In this document: one piece after another, positions 34,270-47,540 of the stretch | Position numbering within the stretch: the stretch's first letter is position 1 | Layout of the letters: every line of letters begins with the position of its first letter | NCBI GenBank assembly: GCA_014529385.2 | Contig: CM043959.1 | Span: 7,478,026 to 7,542,025 of the forward strand | Length of the DNA stretch: 64,000 bases | Reading direction: 5' to 3' | Source of the DNA: Adiantum capillus-veneris | Lineage: Eukaryota; Streptophyta; Polypodiopsida; Polypodiales; Pteridaceae | The notes under the pieces: generated by a model | What the model saw: only the letters and a program-made list of their open reading frames with translations | Told to the model about the DNA's origin: nothing | Database searches by the model: none | Program-made: the position numbers and the translations under genes

Positions 34270-34850
34270 ACTCTGTGCTAAGAGTCCTAGTTATTAGGCT
34301 TATGCTCAAGCTGAAAGAGTTAGCATATATAAAGTCATGTTGCTCATGTTGGATGAGATGAGCATAAGAGTCGAAGTCTATTAACTTACAATTGGTGGAG
34401 TGTCGTAGAGTCCAACACTCACGCACAGTGCACAGTAAGATGAGCATAAGAGTCGAAGTCTATTAACTTACAATTGGTGGAGTGTCGTAGAGTCCAACAC
34501 TCACGCACAGTGCACAGTAAGATGAGGGCACATATCCTCGTCAAAGTCGAAGTCTATTTACTAGGACTCTGTGCTAAGAGTCCTAGTTATTAGGCTTACG
34601 CTCAAGCTGAAAGAGTGAGCATATATAAAGTCATGTTGCTCATGTTGGATGAGATGAGCATAAGAGTCGAAGTCTATTAACTTACAATTGGTGGAGTGTC
34701 GCAGAGTCCAACACTCACGCACAGTGCATAGTAAGATGAGCATAAGAAGAGTCGAAGTCTATTAACTTACAATTGGTGGAGTGTCATAGAGTCCAACACT
34801 CACGCAGAGTGCACAGTAAGATGAGGGCACATATCCTCTTCAACAAAAAA
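34270..34850. repeat. Nested tandem duplications in 3' region of plus copy
   Basis: A 296-bp block (34270-34565) is repeated at 34566-34850. Inside each block an 82-bp unit (starting GATGAGCATAAGAGTCGAAG at 34357 and 34439) is itself duplicated. The minus copy has the segment only once (about 16510-16700), so the amplification is specific to this copy. Confidence 0.9.
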
Positions 34851-35500
34851 CATTCTTAAAGGGGTGCTAGCTTTCAAAGCCATGTCATATGCTACCATCT
34901 TTCTGAATAACACCTCAAAATCTTTCTTGCACAGCATATTGTTTCCCATGCATTTTTGTGTATGCATAAATAGGATGTCCCATCATTGGACATATGCATT
35001 AGACACTCTTTTTTGCTTCCACCTATGCACCTTGAGTGGACTACAACAGGAAAACCAATGTTCCATCATGCTACCCCTTCATATTTGCTGCCTTTTTAAT
35101 TCCATATCTATCAGCAAATAATCCCTTGAGTACTTTTTTTATATTTCCCATGCTCATAAGTACTCCAATAATGCGCGTATCCCAAATGCACTTTTTTCCC
35201 ACTGGGTTTTTTCCTTTGGTCATCCAGGTATTAAACCCTAATTTAGGATCTCATCATTCTACTTTCCTTGTACATAACTTTCATAAATAAACATCAGTCT
35301 CATCATTATGCTATTACAACGGACAAATGCAACATCATCTCTCACAATAGACATATTCAGACCAATGAAGGTACTGCAACAGATTGAACCTCATCAATAA
35401 ATACAACGACAAATGAAGACAATCAGCCCATTAACAACCAATCAAATACCTTTCACAGCCTCCACGGACACTTTTCAACAGTGCCCAAGGACGGGCACTA

Positions 35501-35517
35501 AAATAGGAAGGGGGGAA
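35501..35517 (+). other. Polypurine tract of plus copy
   Basis: AAATAGGAAGGGGGGAA directly before the TGTTAACTG start of the 3' LTR. Confidence 0.88.
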
Positions 35518-36438
35518 TGTTAACTGAGTCAACGTCACTTAACAAAAGTTGCTAAAGATCGAAAATGTACAAATGCACATCAAGGATGAATGCAAAGAAG
35601 TAGTAAAGATTGGAGTTAGAAATTTTCATGTTTTCCCAAAATGGTCACGTATTGTAAATTGCCGATTTATTTCAATCCATTGTAATATTTTTAACATGTT
35701 ACGGGCTCAATGGGAGTTCCAAGCTGTAAAGAATAGGTCATTTGTTGTGCCTAGGTTGCAGATTCAATAAGCGGTGGAGCCCTAGAGGCCTTGGGCACCC
35801 GGACATTGTATATTTTTATCCTAGGTACATAAGGCAGTGTGTAAATGAAATTAGGGTTCTCAAGTCATTTGTTGAGAGCACTCTTTGGTGAGAGCTCTTG
35901 AGATGTGTGGCTATGGAGTCCTTGAGCTTGTCCTTGCTCATGAGACTTGTTTATCTAATCAATGATTCATTCTCTTTCACTATGCCTCTCTCTTACTTCT
36001 TATGATTGCCTACGATGCTTAGATTAACTAGATCTTAACTAATTAGTGGTTAATCCCTCTCTAATCTTGTGTGATTTCCTTCTTTTGCTTGTGTGTTCAT
36101 GTAGGTTTGATTGGAGTGTGTGTGCTCGATAGATCTATGTGTGTGTGCTTGCGATTAGTGTGTTGCATGATAGGATTAATGTTGTGTACGTCTTGTAATC
36201 TTAGTGTGTATGATTGGGTTGATTAGAGGTGAAGAGAAGTGGATATGGAGATTTCCCTTCATTGTGGCTTAGCTCCTCCATAGGCCGAGAAGCTCACCTC
36301 ATAGAGTTAACCATTTGTGTTGCCAAGATTAGCTCACTAACCATGTGAGTGTTTCCATGACGTAGCTGGGTAGCTCATCCCTCCCGATTGATAATTTTGT
36401 TGGTCATTGGAGCTATTGCAAAGATAGGGCCCCCAACA
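35518..36438 (+). repeat. 3' LTR of plus copy (LTR C)
   Basis: 921-bp LTR from TGTTAACTGAG to CCCAACA, the inverted counterpart of LTRs A and B. Confidence 0.92.
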
Positions 36439-38050
36439 TTCTTACCTACTCAAGGGGTTCATCGTTCAGTACCCCCCTATATAACATGCATTCACGGGGT
36501 ATTAAATAACCCCCTCTTTTAACATGTCCAAATGAATAAAATGACCCCTTATTTTAGGATTTTTTCCAAATTTGAATGTAAAAACCCCTTATTTCAATGT
36601 ATCTCTGTTAAATTGCCTAAAATTTTTGCATTTTAAAACCCCTTCCATCAAACTCACGTTATACATTAATATGATTACATAGTGCACCCCCCGACCTTTA
36701 CCTATCATTGTATGTGCCATCATTTGCGTTGCGTTGCACACCCACCTTCAACTCCTTTGTTGTCGCTCCACCTTATCTTCTGACCGTTTGTGGTCTAATC
36801 AAGGTAATGTAAGTCAAATCTACCCCCTCCTTACTTACCACTATCAACACTACCATTGGCATAGCACCCCCATCTCACCTCCTTTGCTATCACTCCACCT
36901 TATCCCTCCCACTCTTCACCTACTTACTTTCAATTGTTTATAATAGTTGTCTTATAGTAAGCTTGTTCCTTATATTGGTTGTTAAATTCTATTTCACCTA
37001 GCTCCTAGGACTATTTGTTATTACTTTTGACCCTACATATATGCTCAATGGTTGACTATCTTGGAATGCATTGCCAATCTAGCTTCAAAGTTCTTGATAT
37101 CATATTCACTGAATTTGATTTTATTCTATGCATTTGATTAGTTGGGAGCATTTGCTGAATGTTTGAGTTTCCTGGAGTTTTTTCTCAATCTAGCCTCCTG
37201 TTGAGATACCATAATCAATGAATCAAGTACTTATCTATGCATTTTTTATTGCTTTGGAATGATAATATACCCTAAGTTTTAATTTAACTTTGTAAACTCA
37301 TCAAAAGACTAGTGATGCCTCAAAAAAGATTTCTCTAATGACATTTAGATATGCCCTAAGGCTTTCACTCTTAAAAGTTTCCTCAAAGTTGCTAATGGCT
37401 TTGATTACTGGGGTTGTCTAACTTGGTGGTGGCATTCTTTGGTTATCTGCCAATTTAATATTGGTTGCATATGACACTTTACATGAAAGGAAGGATATTG
37501 GGTCTGGTTCTCAAAGGAGGTCGCATTTGAAAATGTTTATTTTGAATATTGTTTTTACAAGGGATGCTTGTCACCATATGGGTGGTTTGAGCAAATTGGG
37601 GGTATGGAATGTTGCCATGTATAGATGGATACTTTAATCATTACATTGAGCATCCTCTTTTTGACTCAAAAGGTATAACTCTGATAGTTATTAGTAGCTT
37701 AGTCGAGTAATAGCTAACTCCATGGTTTGGGAAACTAGAAAATTGCACTTTAAAACAACAAAAAATGACATTCTTGTTTATTTTTTAAACATTACCTATG
37801 TAAGTTGAGAACACTAAAACTGTTTTGAGAGAATCCGGTGCCTTGTTTTCTAGAATGTTTCATCAGTGGTACATCTATCATCTTCACATATGTAGAGTAA
37901 TTGATGGCATTGGCGCGAGCTCTAGTGTCCACAAGTGCGCGCTCTATCAATCCATCTAGAATCTATATCTGGATGCATATGTCCATACCTCCGAGCCAAG
38001 TTTACTTTGTCTGAAGTGCTTTGATTTGAGGAAGTTCTATTGCAAGTTGT
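36439..38050. other. Intergenic, no gene seen
   Basis: Downstream flank of LTR C. Short ORFs only, such as 36734-36943, with no recognisable domain. The first 250 bp have repeated CCCCTTATTTT-like text (36543 and 36587). Confidence 0.5.
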
Positions 38051-38059
38051 GGCATAACT

Positions 38060-39470
38060 TGCAAGTTGTTGCCGTGTTCTTAGCACTTTAAAATTCGCAA
38101 CTTAGATTCATCCTGATCCTATGCTTGAATAGCTTGGGCTTGCTTCTTCCTTTCAACTACTTCATCGAGCTTTTCCAACAATTTTCTGGTTATTGGAAAA
38201 TTATATTTCGTCAACATGCATCTACTAATCCACTTGGGCATCTCCTCTCCATGTAATGTTGAAATCTTTATGGCTTCACTTGATAATATGGTCAGTGGAA
38301 AATGATAAACCCTAAACTTGCATCTACTAATCCACTCGAGTATTCTCCCTTCAATGTTGCAAGCTTTATGGCTCCACTTGATGATATGTTGTGAATCACA
38401 AATGGGCCATTTGCTTGATTTTTAACTTCTTGGAGTGTTGTATTAAGGTGTAGACTAATACATCATATCCCTTTTTGAACTCCTTGTTGATCACATGTTG
38501 ATCATAAAATTACTTCATGCATCCTTTTTGGACATAGATAGCTATGACAACTCATAAGAATGTCTCATCTAATCTCTTACAAATATCGAGCCTCTCTGAA
38601 AGCTCTTGACTAGTCCATTCTAAGTCTTTGGGTACTTGAAGTGTCAAAATCAAGGATTCTATAGGTAGTAGGTCATTAAGACCAAACACTAGGTTAAAGG
38701 GTGTTGTCCCAATCACTATTTTGTAAGCCACTTGATATGCCCATAAGGTTGGATGTATCTTTTGGTCCCAATCAACTCTTGACTCACTCACTATCTTTGT
38801 GAGCATTGTGCATAGGATTTTGTTTGTGCTCTTTGCTTGTCCATTAGCTTCAAGTTGATATGGTGCAGATTTACAATGAATTACCATGAATTCATCTAGC
38901 AAGCATTCAATCACTTTGTTTATGAAGTGAGTCCCTCTATCGCTAATTATCTCAATAAGTAGCCCACATCTTTCCAAATACATTCTCATACAAGAATCAC
39001 AATGTTGCTTTAGCATCATTCTTTTGTGTCACTTTTGCTTCAACGCATTTGGTCCAATAGTTGGTGTTCACTATGATATACTAAGCATGTGTAGGCAGTG
39101 TGATAGGCCCTACAAAATCCATTCCCCACTTGGAAAATGTGCTTGCCCCCATCATAGGTCATAAAGGCATTTCCTCTCCCCACATAGGTACCTTTGTTTG
39201 CTAGCATTTGTCAGCAGATCCTTTTATCTAAGCTTTTGCAGCCATGAACAAGGTAGGCTACCAAATTCCTGCAACAAGAATTGCTTTAGCGGTTTTGTTA
39301 GTAGAAAAGTGTCCACTTACTTGTTTATCATGAGCTTTCTCTAGAATCAAAATGTATTTTCTCTCTATGGCACACATTGTTGAGAATTTTGCAGCCTTTC
39401 TAGGAAAGCACCGGGCTTCTTCCTGTGAGAATTTGTGACCTAACTCCAAAACTATGTAAAGAAGTTATCC
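38060..39470 (-). pseudogene. Ty3/gypsy integrase fragment
   Basis: Minus-strand integrase, the enzyme that inserts retrotransposon cDNA. From N to C: zinc-binding end HDKQVSGHFSTNKTAKAI (39258-39449); core with GMDFVGPITLP (about 39110-39140); IEIISDRGTHFIN with the catalytic Asp; and SAPYQLEANGQAKSTNK, where the catalytic Glu expected after GQA is Lys. LWAYQVAYKIVIGTTPFNLV and GPF-type C-terminal text (NGPFVIHN near 38395, AIKLATLKGE) follow. The very C-terminal end (KLLEKLDEVVERKKQAQAI) reaches about 38120. The block AIK(L/I)(A/S)TL.GE appears twice (38217-38290 and 38322-38395). Stops and the Glu-to-Lys change make it inactive. No reverse transcriptase lies upstream. Confidence 0.82.
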
Positions 39471-41690
39471 CATAGATGCCATGAAGTCCAAAGTTTGGTA
39501 GGGAGTGCAATCAAAGAAGCACCATTCTCTCTCTCCTGCACTCACACACACAAAGAAAGAACACAAAAGAGAAAATCGAAACAACACAAAGATGAAAACA
39601 CCAAGGCTTTGGTCTTATCATGGGTAGGATGAAAGGTTTAATAGATGGGTTAATGGTATTCAACATTTGTCGACCAAATAAGCTATGAATGTTCTTTGGA
39701 ACTGTAGTTTAGTGCTTACTATAATATAAAATGTTTTGTCTAGTGATTGAGGTTAATTGTGTGTACAAATTCTCTTGGTTCATAGCAAGATAACTACACT
39801 TATATCAAAAGAAAATTTATAATCTGTAAGGGGTAGTATGATGGGATCCGGTGAAAGAATTATTTCATTGGACCTTTCTTGGCCAAAGAAAAACACTATA
39901 CGTTGCTAAAAGTGTTTTTATGGCTAATCCATATGTTAACTCTAATAGATGGCACAAAGTGGAAGAGATAAAAATTCACATCATGTGGATTATTCATCTA
40001 GGATAACTCCAGTATGTGCAAAGTGTAGATATAAGAGAAGTGAAGTTTCCCTCCCAAGCCCTATTCTTGTCCATAGGCAATGAGGATACTGCGGGGGGAG
40101 ATGTACTTGTAGCAAGGAGAACCTAGAGTTTGTAGAGAGAACAAGCTTCTAAGAGTGAGAGAGATTTGTGAGAATGTAAAGATATGGTTACTCACCTTGT
40201 GTATTAGCATAGCTCTCCAAGAAGGTTAATCTTAGCTTTGGCAGAGTATTGTAGCTTGAATGCCTTCAGTAATTAGGACACAAGAGAGATAGAGATAGAG
40301 ATAAGATAGGTGTATAATTAGAAGTGGATAATATCTAGGTTAGGGAATAGATTTGGAAATAGAGATAAAGGTAAGGGTTGGGCTAGGGATGAAAAGAAAA
40401 ACATCAAGAAACCAACAAAAATCACAAATAAAAAACACATCTTGTTTGATAATCCTTCAAGATTTATTTGCCAATTTTATGGATAGAGAAGGAGAGGGAA
40501 GACATCCAACCTTGAATGATGCACCAAATCCAAGTCCTTATTTGGTTAGAATGGATCTTACAAGGATTGTTTAAAAGATTGACCAGCCCTTCCCAAGGAG
40601 CCAGTGTAGGCTTAGCTTTATGATTATGGCTAAGTACAATTAGGCATTAATTCTCTCGCTCTAGGTTTTCAATGAAGAAGAGGTCCCCTTTTATACATGA
40701 AGGGAAACCTCAAGGGTTACACAAGAAAGAGAAGAGTCAGTGTGAACATGAGCTGGAAAAGTTTGAAATGGGTTGTCCCTCCATGATGTGGGCAGACTTG
40801 AGTCCACCATTTTTATCATACCTCCTCAGTTGGGCTCCAAATAAAAAAGTAAAAATAGGGGCAAAAAATTCAGCTCATAATCTACAAACCTTATTTTATA
40901 TACATTTTTCATTTTGGATTGTAACTTTGTGTTAAAAAAGCATCAAAATAGGGTACATTTTTGGCAGCAAAAGTCTTCTTGTGGTCCCCTTAGCCTAGAC
41001 TTTCATTCGAATCCAATGGACACCTCATGAAATATTAAAGCATGACATTGCTCCTTGACAAGTTTTGTAAGCATCCTTGAAATAATGCATTAAAATAGGT
41101 GTATCTTTGAAAATCATGCACGCTACTCTTCCGCTAGGATTTGGTTCCTTCATAATAGCTATAAAAAAGAAATATAAGAAAAATACATAGAATATATATA
41201 TTGGAATTTACCCTAGATATATGATTTATGTAGGGTGTGAGATGATATTGAGATAGTAGAAAGGAAGAACCAATGTTTTTTGCCCCCAAGTTAAAGAGGC
41301 GGAGCTATTGATGCTTTTTTCCATAGTCCTTTCTAACGGTAAAGTAAGAATATGTTACCCTTGAGATAAACAATGGGATGAGATAGAAAGATTATTATTA
41401 TACTTAGATATGCATATGTACGTTATAGAAAATATACTTATTTATCTAAAAAGTTTCAAGATAGATCTTGTAGCGTTCATTCCCACTATGTATATGTCAT
41501 AGCACAACTTCCACCCCCTCTAAACATGCACGTCCTTTGGTATGTGCCACATATGATTTTCTATAGTTTCAATTCCCTTGTAGAGATTCCATGATTTCAT
41601 CTTCATTGATAGCTTCCACGCTTCATCTTCACTTTGATCTCACTTGTGTTTTGCTCTTCCTCCTCCTCAACATCTTCTAGATCATTGTCT
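39471..41690. other. Intergenic, no gene seen
   Basis: AT-rich sequence with short ORFs (40353-40574, 40672-40935) that carry no recognised motif. Nothing further supported. Confidence 0.5.
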
Positions 41691-41699
41691 CCTCTTCTC

Positions 41700-44400
41700 T
41701 TAAACACTTTTGATCTTTTTTCCTGCAATGGGAACCTTTACTTCTATACCATCTAGTTCAGTAAAGCTATAAGTATCATTTTCATGCACATGCTTTACAA
41801 CGTACGGTCTAAACTATCTTTTTGAGAACTTACGCATGATTGTGTGCTGGTTATCAAGGCTACTATCATACACTAAAACGTAGTCACCTTTGTCAATTGC
41901 TTTTCTCCTAAGTGGATGTCGCTTATCAAAGTAGTCCTTGTTTTTCAACCTTGCATTTTTTAGTCACTCTGTGCAGCCTCAATGTCTCCAGGTCTTCTCT
42001 CTAGTTATGCAAGGAGACCTTCCCTGTTAAACCCATCTTGCCAAGGTAGTACATTCCATGTGGGAATTGTATCTTTAATTGGCATCACTGGCTTTTGACC
42101 ATAGATCAGTTTCACAGGCATATAGCAACTGAGCTATGTGTTGTAGGATCAGCCCATAAATAATATGGCAACAATTTTGGCCACTCACCAACTCTCCCTT
42201 CGCAAGCCTTGGCCAAAGCTTTGATGATAGGAGGATGCCCTTTTTCAGTCTTTCCATTGCCTTCAGGGTTGTAAGTTGTAATAAGAGAAATCTTGATTTC
42301 TAATCCAAAAAAGAATTCCTTTGCTTCCTTGGCATCCACTTCACCTCTGTCTGCAATGATCTTTCCCACACAACCATAACGGCAAATCACCTCATCAAGA
42401 AGGAATTTTCATACAGCTTCTGTGGTTTTTTATCTTAATCCTCGCCCTTCAACCTGGTTAGTAGGTCCTCTTGTGCAAGACCTAAGTATCTTATTTGCTA
42501 GAGTCCTAAAGGCATTGTGACTAGATCCACAACCCATTTATAGTGCATGGCCAATGGATATGTAGGGTGAAACCCATCACAATGTAAAACATATGAATGA
42601 ATACATTTGACAAGTTACACACGACTCTATGAATTGGGATACATCTTTATACATTCCCTTCCACCAATATTTTTCTTTCAACTTGGAGAAGGTTGCCCAC
42701 ACGCCCTTGTGTTGTCTTGCCCATAGACTCTCATGAAACTCTTGCATGAGATTTACTTGAGTCTCTTCTTTACATATAACCCTTTGTGGTGTCACACCCT
42801 TTTGTTTAGGATTCTTCCACAAGTAACCATCCCTCAAAAAGTACCCATATTCTTTCCTGTGTATCCTCTTGAATTCTTGCTCATGCCAATCATCGTGTTT
42901 TGTTAGAGTACTAGAGTAGCTTCCAATAAGAACCAGTCACCTTCGAAAAACTCTCTCTAGAACAATTCAAGTGGACTAGTCATGCAGACGTTGTTACCTT
43001 TGACATGAGAGATAGAATAGAACATTGTGCCCGCATCATCTCCCTCATCAATCATTTGTGACTCATCTTCATACATTGCTCTTGATATCATATCTGTCAC
43101 TATATTGCCTTTACCTACAATGTGCTTAAACTCGGGATCTAAGAACTTAATGTAGCAATCCACCACAACATATCAATGTCTGGCATTGAGTAGCTTGCAA
43201 TCATCCCAAGAAGTGATAGACAAGTTTTTTTTACAACCACATATGCACCAATTAGGTACTCTTTTCCATTTTTCAAGGTTGTAACCATACCCCATAATTT
43301 TCTCTTTCTATGTGGTGGATAGTTTCTTTGGCAAGCACTCAGTACCTTTGCTTTAAATCTCACCACATACATGTGTCCTTCTTCATCATCTTTCCCTATT
43401 GTCCATCCAATCCTTGTAGGACCAGTGGTCTACTATCACAATTACTGACTTTTTGCACACGTAGTCTTTTCTAAAATTTGGTGCTGATTGGAGCAACTCC
43501 TTTAGCTTTCTCATGGATTTTACATGTGCTTCTATCCATTGAAACTTTGATTCTTTCTAAGCAATTGATAAATAGGATCAACTACATGTGCATAATGTGG
43601 AATCCAAATAACATAAGAGACACATGCTTCCAGAAACCTTCTAACCTCAATGATGCTAGTGCATGTTTCTTTCATTCTTTGGATGGCATCTACCTTCTTA
43701 CCATATGGCCTACACATGTGCCCCACAATGAGCACTTCATTGACACCAAACATAGACTCTTTTCCTGATAAAGTAAGATTCACTTCTTCCAACCTATACA
43801 AAATTTTATCACAATCATTTTTATGATTAACCACAAACCTGCGACATCCCCTTAGATCCAAAGATTCATCTTTCTCACTTTCTTCACATCCTTTGATAGG
43901 CAAATCATCAACGAAAGGCATTGTGATTTGAAGAATCAAGTCATGTAAGACCTTATTCATCCCATTCACCATATGTGAAACCGAATTGGTTGCTTCATGT
44001 GGTACACATTCTTACCAAACCGAAAGGTGTCCTCATGGTTGTCAAGTCTTTGCTTTCTATTGCAAGCTAAAAATGATTATACCCTAAATAGAGATCCCCC
44101 ATTTAAAACATTGCCCTCCTTGAAAACTCCTCTGCAAAATCATCCACAATTGGACCTGTACCTACATTTCTAATTGTCACCTTGTTCATTGGTTGCATAT
44201 CTTGGATGAAGCGTACAGCACCATTCTTCTTTGAAATTGTGAGCCACCTATTTGAGTATGGAGCACAAGAAGGCTCCAAAATCCCCATTTTTGATCTTTT
44301 TATTCAATAGCTCTACTAACTTTGGCAAATAAGCCTTTGGAACCAAAATAGGCCATAGATTCCAAGGCACATGAGGTAATGATCTATGCATGGATGATTA
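41700..44400 (-). pseudogene. Ty3/gypsy pol (second lineage): RT, RNase H, integrase
   Basis: Continuous but decayed pol on the minus strand. Reverse transcriptase: GILEPSCAPYSNRW and VRFIQDMQPMN (44288-44103), then PFVDDLPIKG (about 43915-43886), the motif C in FVDD form. RNase H/tether: NYPPHRKRKLWGMVTTLKNG and GAYVVVKKTC (43340-43220). Integrase zinc finger: FHESLWARQHKGVW ... ESCVTCQ (42750-42605). Core: KIIADRGEVDAKEAKEFF (first Asp) and YNPEGNGKTEKGH, which keeps the catalytic Glu (42365-42230). C-terminal: KGDYVLVYDS and RPYVVKHVHENDTYSF, then PIAGKK near 41725. Motif style differs clearly from the integrase at 38-39.5 kb, so this is a separate gypsy lineage. Several stops and frameshifts; gag and protease were not found upstream. 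Confidence 0.85.
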
Positions 44401-44616
44401 TCACTGATAGACATCACTACTGGCATGCTTTGGTGGATATTCATATCTTTGCAAGTGATACTATAGTTGGACTACACCGACTTGGTCTACCTACCAGATA
44501 ATGGCACATTTATCCATCTAGTTCACTCACTAGTGATTCACACGTGATGATTGTATTAGTTTCCCCTTATGTTGTATTTTCCTTTTTATGCTTTGTAGAC
44601 TTTTTATCTTGAGTTA

Positions 44617-44661
44617 GTGAAGAAGAAGAAGAAGAAGAAGAAGGTTTTTCTTCCATCTCTA

Positions 44662-44711
<50 letters not shown>
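44617..44711. repeat. (GAA)n and (GT)n microsatellites
   Basis: About nine GAA units at 44617-44643 and about 24 GT units at 44664-44711. Confidence 0.93.
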
Positions 44712-44712
<1 letters not shown>

Positions 44713-46395
44713 ATGCTTGCAAGATCTTAAGCTCTCTCCTTCTCTATTTCTTAACATGTTAACAGATTGGCTGTAAGATCTTTGATTTTTTTACCTCTTA
44801 TAAAAATGATAAAAATAGAGTTCTAACATACATTACTTTAATTTTTGGTCTAGAATGCTTGTTGTGCAATGTTAGGAGGTTTACAAATGAAATCAAGGTC
44901 ATTTTCATGTTTTGATAGGTCAAATAGATGCTTAATTTGGTTTTTGAATTTTTTGCTTTTTTAAGCTTTTTCTTTCTTTTTATTCTTTTTGGTGCTTTTT
45001 TGTGAAAAGCAAGACCAGATCCTTAATCTACAAGTCTCAAGGAAGCTAGAATTCAATTTTATAAAAATCTACATTTTGAGTGCTTTTCAAGCGTTTTGTG
45101 ATTTTTGTCATTTTTCCATGAAAAGAAATTCTGTTTTCTTATTCATGTAGATTAGGTGAAGCCATTGTTCAATATTGGAAATTTTTCCTTTTTTTGCTTT
45201 TTAGACTATTTTTAGCTTTTCATACTTTTCTTTGTTTTTGAAAAGCAATCTGCTTTTGAAAATGGTCTAAATCCAAAACTATTATTTTGGTCACCATATG
45301 GGTGGAAAATGGACATACGATGAAGAAACACGATTGAAGAAAATTTTTATGAGAATTATTTTTATAAAAGTTAGCATCATAAATACACCAAAGCAGTACG
45401 GTAAGTGTTTTGATTACACCGGGGCACCACGGTGAGGTCTAATTTACTCACGGTCTCATTAGTTCTCTAGATCTTGTTTATGGAGTTGGCTTCTACAAAA
45501 ATATTGGATGATTTTGGTGAGAGTTGACTTCCAAAATCAATGCCATGTTTTTAGCTAAAAACCCGGACTATTCCTGGCAGAAGATGGGCGTTGAATTTTG
45601 ACTTGGACGACACTCCATCGTACTGGTGAGTTATAAGAGGAGCATTTCTACTATGTTTTCAGTGCCGTTAGTTGCATAGAATACGATGAAACTTTGTGCA
45701 GCACCCTCCCTCTCTCACTCCCACCCCTTTCTACCTCCCCTTTATCCTCACTCACTCTCACCTCCCTCTCTCTCACCCTCGATCCCTACAAACCCCTCTT
45801 CTCCACTCAAAAGAGGAAAAAAAACACATATCTCTCTCTATGTTGTCTCCCCTCTATTTAATGTTAAAAAAACCAAGGAACGCCATTTATATACCACTTA
45901 AAAAAACAAAAAAAGAAAAGAAATATCTATATGTTTTTGTATATGTGTGTTTGGTTGATGGGAACCCTCCTTGTTGGACACACTATCCCAAATCACATTT
46001 TTGATATGTTGTATATTGTTTTGGGAAAACATATAAATGAGCCATTTATTTTGATCCAAAAGCTGTAAAACTCTTAGATGTAGCATTTGATCATGTACTC
46101 AAAGCCAAAGTAGCCAACCGTTGGCCATTTTTAAAGCCCTAGTTATAAAAGCCAAAAGCCTTAGTTTGAGCATAGACTTATCTTTTGAAAGAAGAAGAGT
46201 TTTTGGTGTACGACTGTCAAGCGCCTACTTTGCTCAAACTTGTAATCCATTTTTCTCATGATGGATAATCCAAATTTAATTCCGTGAATTTCATTGTGTT
46301 CCTTGTCTCTTTCTCTTTCTAAGTGTAAGCATTTCAAGTTCTATTGTGGTTCGTGACTACACATCTGTGAGTATTATCTTCAATTTTGCGTGCTC
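44712..46395. other. Intergenic, no gene seen
   Basis: AT-rich. A pyrimidine-rich tract lies at 45703-45785. Short ORFs only. Confidence 0.5.
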
Positions 46396-46399
46396 AAAT

Positions 46400-46693
46400 C
46401 ACTATTTTTTACATTTTGACCATAGGAGAGTGGTACAAAGTGGTTTAAGTTCTTCATCACCATCTTCATAAGAATCTCTCTTTCGTTTGTGGGAATAAGA
46501 AGAAGAAGTACCATCTCTCTCTACTTGCTTACTATATTCTCTTCTCTCTTCATGGTGTACGCATTGTACATCACCTTCATGACAAGATCCTCTACATATC
46601 TCTCATCATTGCTCTCTTGAAAAAAATCAAGAAGCCTTTTAATCATAAACAATCACTTCATGATCATTGTAAGAAGCTCTAAACTCCATAGAT

Positions 46694-46736
<43 letters not shown>

Positions 46737-47000
46737 TTCTCTCTCTACTTTTATTTTGGAAAACTATGCTCTCGGTGGTTAGTTTTTTGTGTACATAGGC
46801 ATGTATGGCTTGTTGGATGTCTACAAGAATGCTCCATGCTTTTTTTTCCATGCTTAGAATGCCGATATATTCATATGGTGTGTTTGATCACACAGGTGCA
46901 CAAAAAGCACTTTTGTTTTCAGTTCACATAGGTGGTAGGGACACTGTTTTGGCTATCTCCTTATGAATTAGGTCAAATCCTTTGATTCAAAGATTCAATA
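46400..47000 (-). repeat. Dispersed repeat R2, minus copy
   Basis: Inverted counterpart of 30190-30705. On the minus strand it reads AAAACAGTGTCCCTACC, then AAAAAGCAC-type palindromic text, then GAAGATGGTGATGAAGAACT. It carries a (CT)n tract at about 46696-46734 where the other copy has no long CT tract. Confidence 0.55.
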
Positions 47001-47399
47001 CATCATTTAGAGAATTTTATCTTTCTATGTCATGTGAAAATTATGCTTGAGCAAAGAGTTATGGTCATAATACAACCTGTTGTTGAGTGCACAACCAATA
47101 TTTTGAACTTCGAGCTCCTTGAAGAACCACTATATAGATTTTTTGGATAATGAAACCCACTTATACACATCAAAACCTTGACTAGACATGCTAATAAATG
47201 TATTTAGATCACCATTGTCACTTTATGAGTATGGGTTATTAACCATTCCTTGTACATGATTACTTATACATGTTGGGATGCTACCTAGGAGAGTATTGTA
47301 TACAGTGGAGAGTTTGCTGAGTGGTTCATACATGTTTTATAACCTATTTCGATGAGTTGATTGAATTTGTTTTATGTCTATAAATTATGTGTGGCCATG

Positions 47400-47539
47400 T
47401 GTCAAACCTAGGGTAAGACCGTCCAGACCAAGGGCCAGGAGAGACATGCGGTACAAGGGGTTCCTATTATAAGTTAGAAAGGGCCTACATAGGGCATAGT
47501 TGGGTGAAAATTGGCATGCTCCAATCCCCAGTCTTTACA
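47400..47539 (+). repeat. Short LTR (about 140 bp) with adjoining primer site, 5' type
   Basis: Begins TGTCAAACCTAGGG and ends GTCTTTACA. It shares about three quarters of its bases with 61005-61142 by eye, including CCTAGGGTAAGACCG and ATGCTCCAATCCCCA. The following primer-site-like sequence marks it as a 5' LTR. Confidence 0.75.
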
Positions 47540-47540
47540 C

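Larger units (their letters stand above)
30707..36438 (+). mobile_element. 5'-truncated sister copy of the LTR family, plus strand
   Basis: Same family as 14887-30019 but in the opposite orientation. It keeps the coding region, 3' non-coding region, polypurine tract (35501-35517) and 3' LTR (35518-36438). No 5' LTR or primer site is present: similarity to the minus copy begins near 31340, and sequence upstream of that differs. It also lacks the 6.1-kb nested element, so it provides the empty site. The left boundary given here is the first long ORF and is uncertain. Confidence 0.78.

Noticed and set aside
34256-34850. CRISPR-like direct repeats
   Set aside because: The sequence between repeats is itself repeated, so these are nested tandem duplications, not repeats with unique spacers.
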